From Chitinophagaceae bacterium (lineage in GTDB: Bacteria > Bacteroidota > Bacteroidia > Chitinophagales > Chitinophagaceae), in the NCBI GenBank assembly GCA_008080615.1, contig VIKJ01000016.1, positions 1 through 37,478 of the forward strand: a stretch of 37,478 nucleotides of DNA. The letters are read 5' to 3'. This document shows positions 37,353-37,478 of the stretch, in pieces. Position 1 is the first letter of the stretch; each line of letters begins with the position of its first letter. Under the pieces are notes generated by a model. The model worked only from the letters and a program-made list of their open reading frames with translations. It searched no databases and was not told the DNA's origin. The position numbers were made by a program, and so were the translations under genes.

Positions 37353-37478
37353 CCGTCCCGCGCTGGAAGGGAATATGCCGCTTTTTACGATTGAAATTTC
37401 ATAGGCGCCACGGGTGGCATTGAAGCTGCTGATGCTGGAAATAGTGGCATCATAATTCACAGTGAATTTCATATCGTT

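Noticed and set aside
37327-37478. Possible C-terminal end of a - strand gene (NDMKFTVNYDATISSISSFNATRGAYEISIVKSG...)
   Set aside because: Open frame to the window edge but too short and unrecognised to call.

Overview
AT-rich Bacteroidota DNA, probably Chitinophagaceae by gene content. The two ends carry the same conserved housekeeping block in opposite orientation: pepP-like / pssA / purS / rsmI / M1-like peptidase / rsmG / GT2 / tgt / LptF-LptG-type permease / citrate synthase. The left copy (1-9227, mostly + strand) is AT-rich. The right copy (25013-36739, mostly - strand) is clearly more GC-rich and has diverged at the nucleotide level. The simplest explanation is that two related genomes were joined in one contig near the tRNA-Ala(GGC) at 24697-24770. 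A very diverged inverted duplication in one genome is less likely. Between the copies lies a left-genome accessory segment: two PKD-domain lipoproteins, a Cys-containing Crp/Fnr regulator, a TolC/MFP/RND efflux system, small Cys-rich membrane proteins, thioredoxin, a YHS lipoprotein, an MBL-fold persulfide-dioxygenase-like protein plus rhodanese, an M19 dipeptidase, a lipoprotein beta-carbonic anhydrase, and an unusual GIY-YIG + TPMT-like methyltransferase fusion beside the tRNA. Best leads: (i) the putative Crp/Fnr-RND-thioredoxin-persulfide island; (ii) the GIY-YIG/methyltransferase fusion that starts directly after the tRNA terminator; (iii) conserved TAnnTTTG-N4-ATG near-leaderless divergent promoters; (iv) a recurring set of short gaps and frameshifts in otherwise good genes, which probably reflects assembly error and needs checking before any biological claim. 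I found no CRISPR array, no phage and no convincing transposase.
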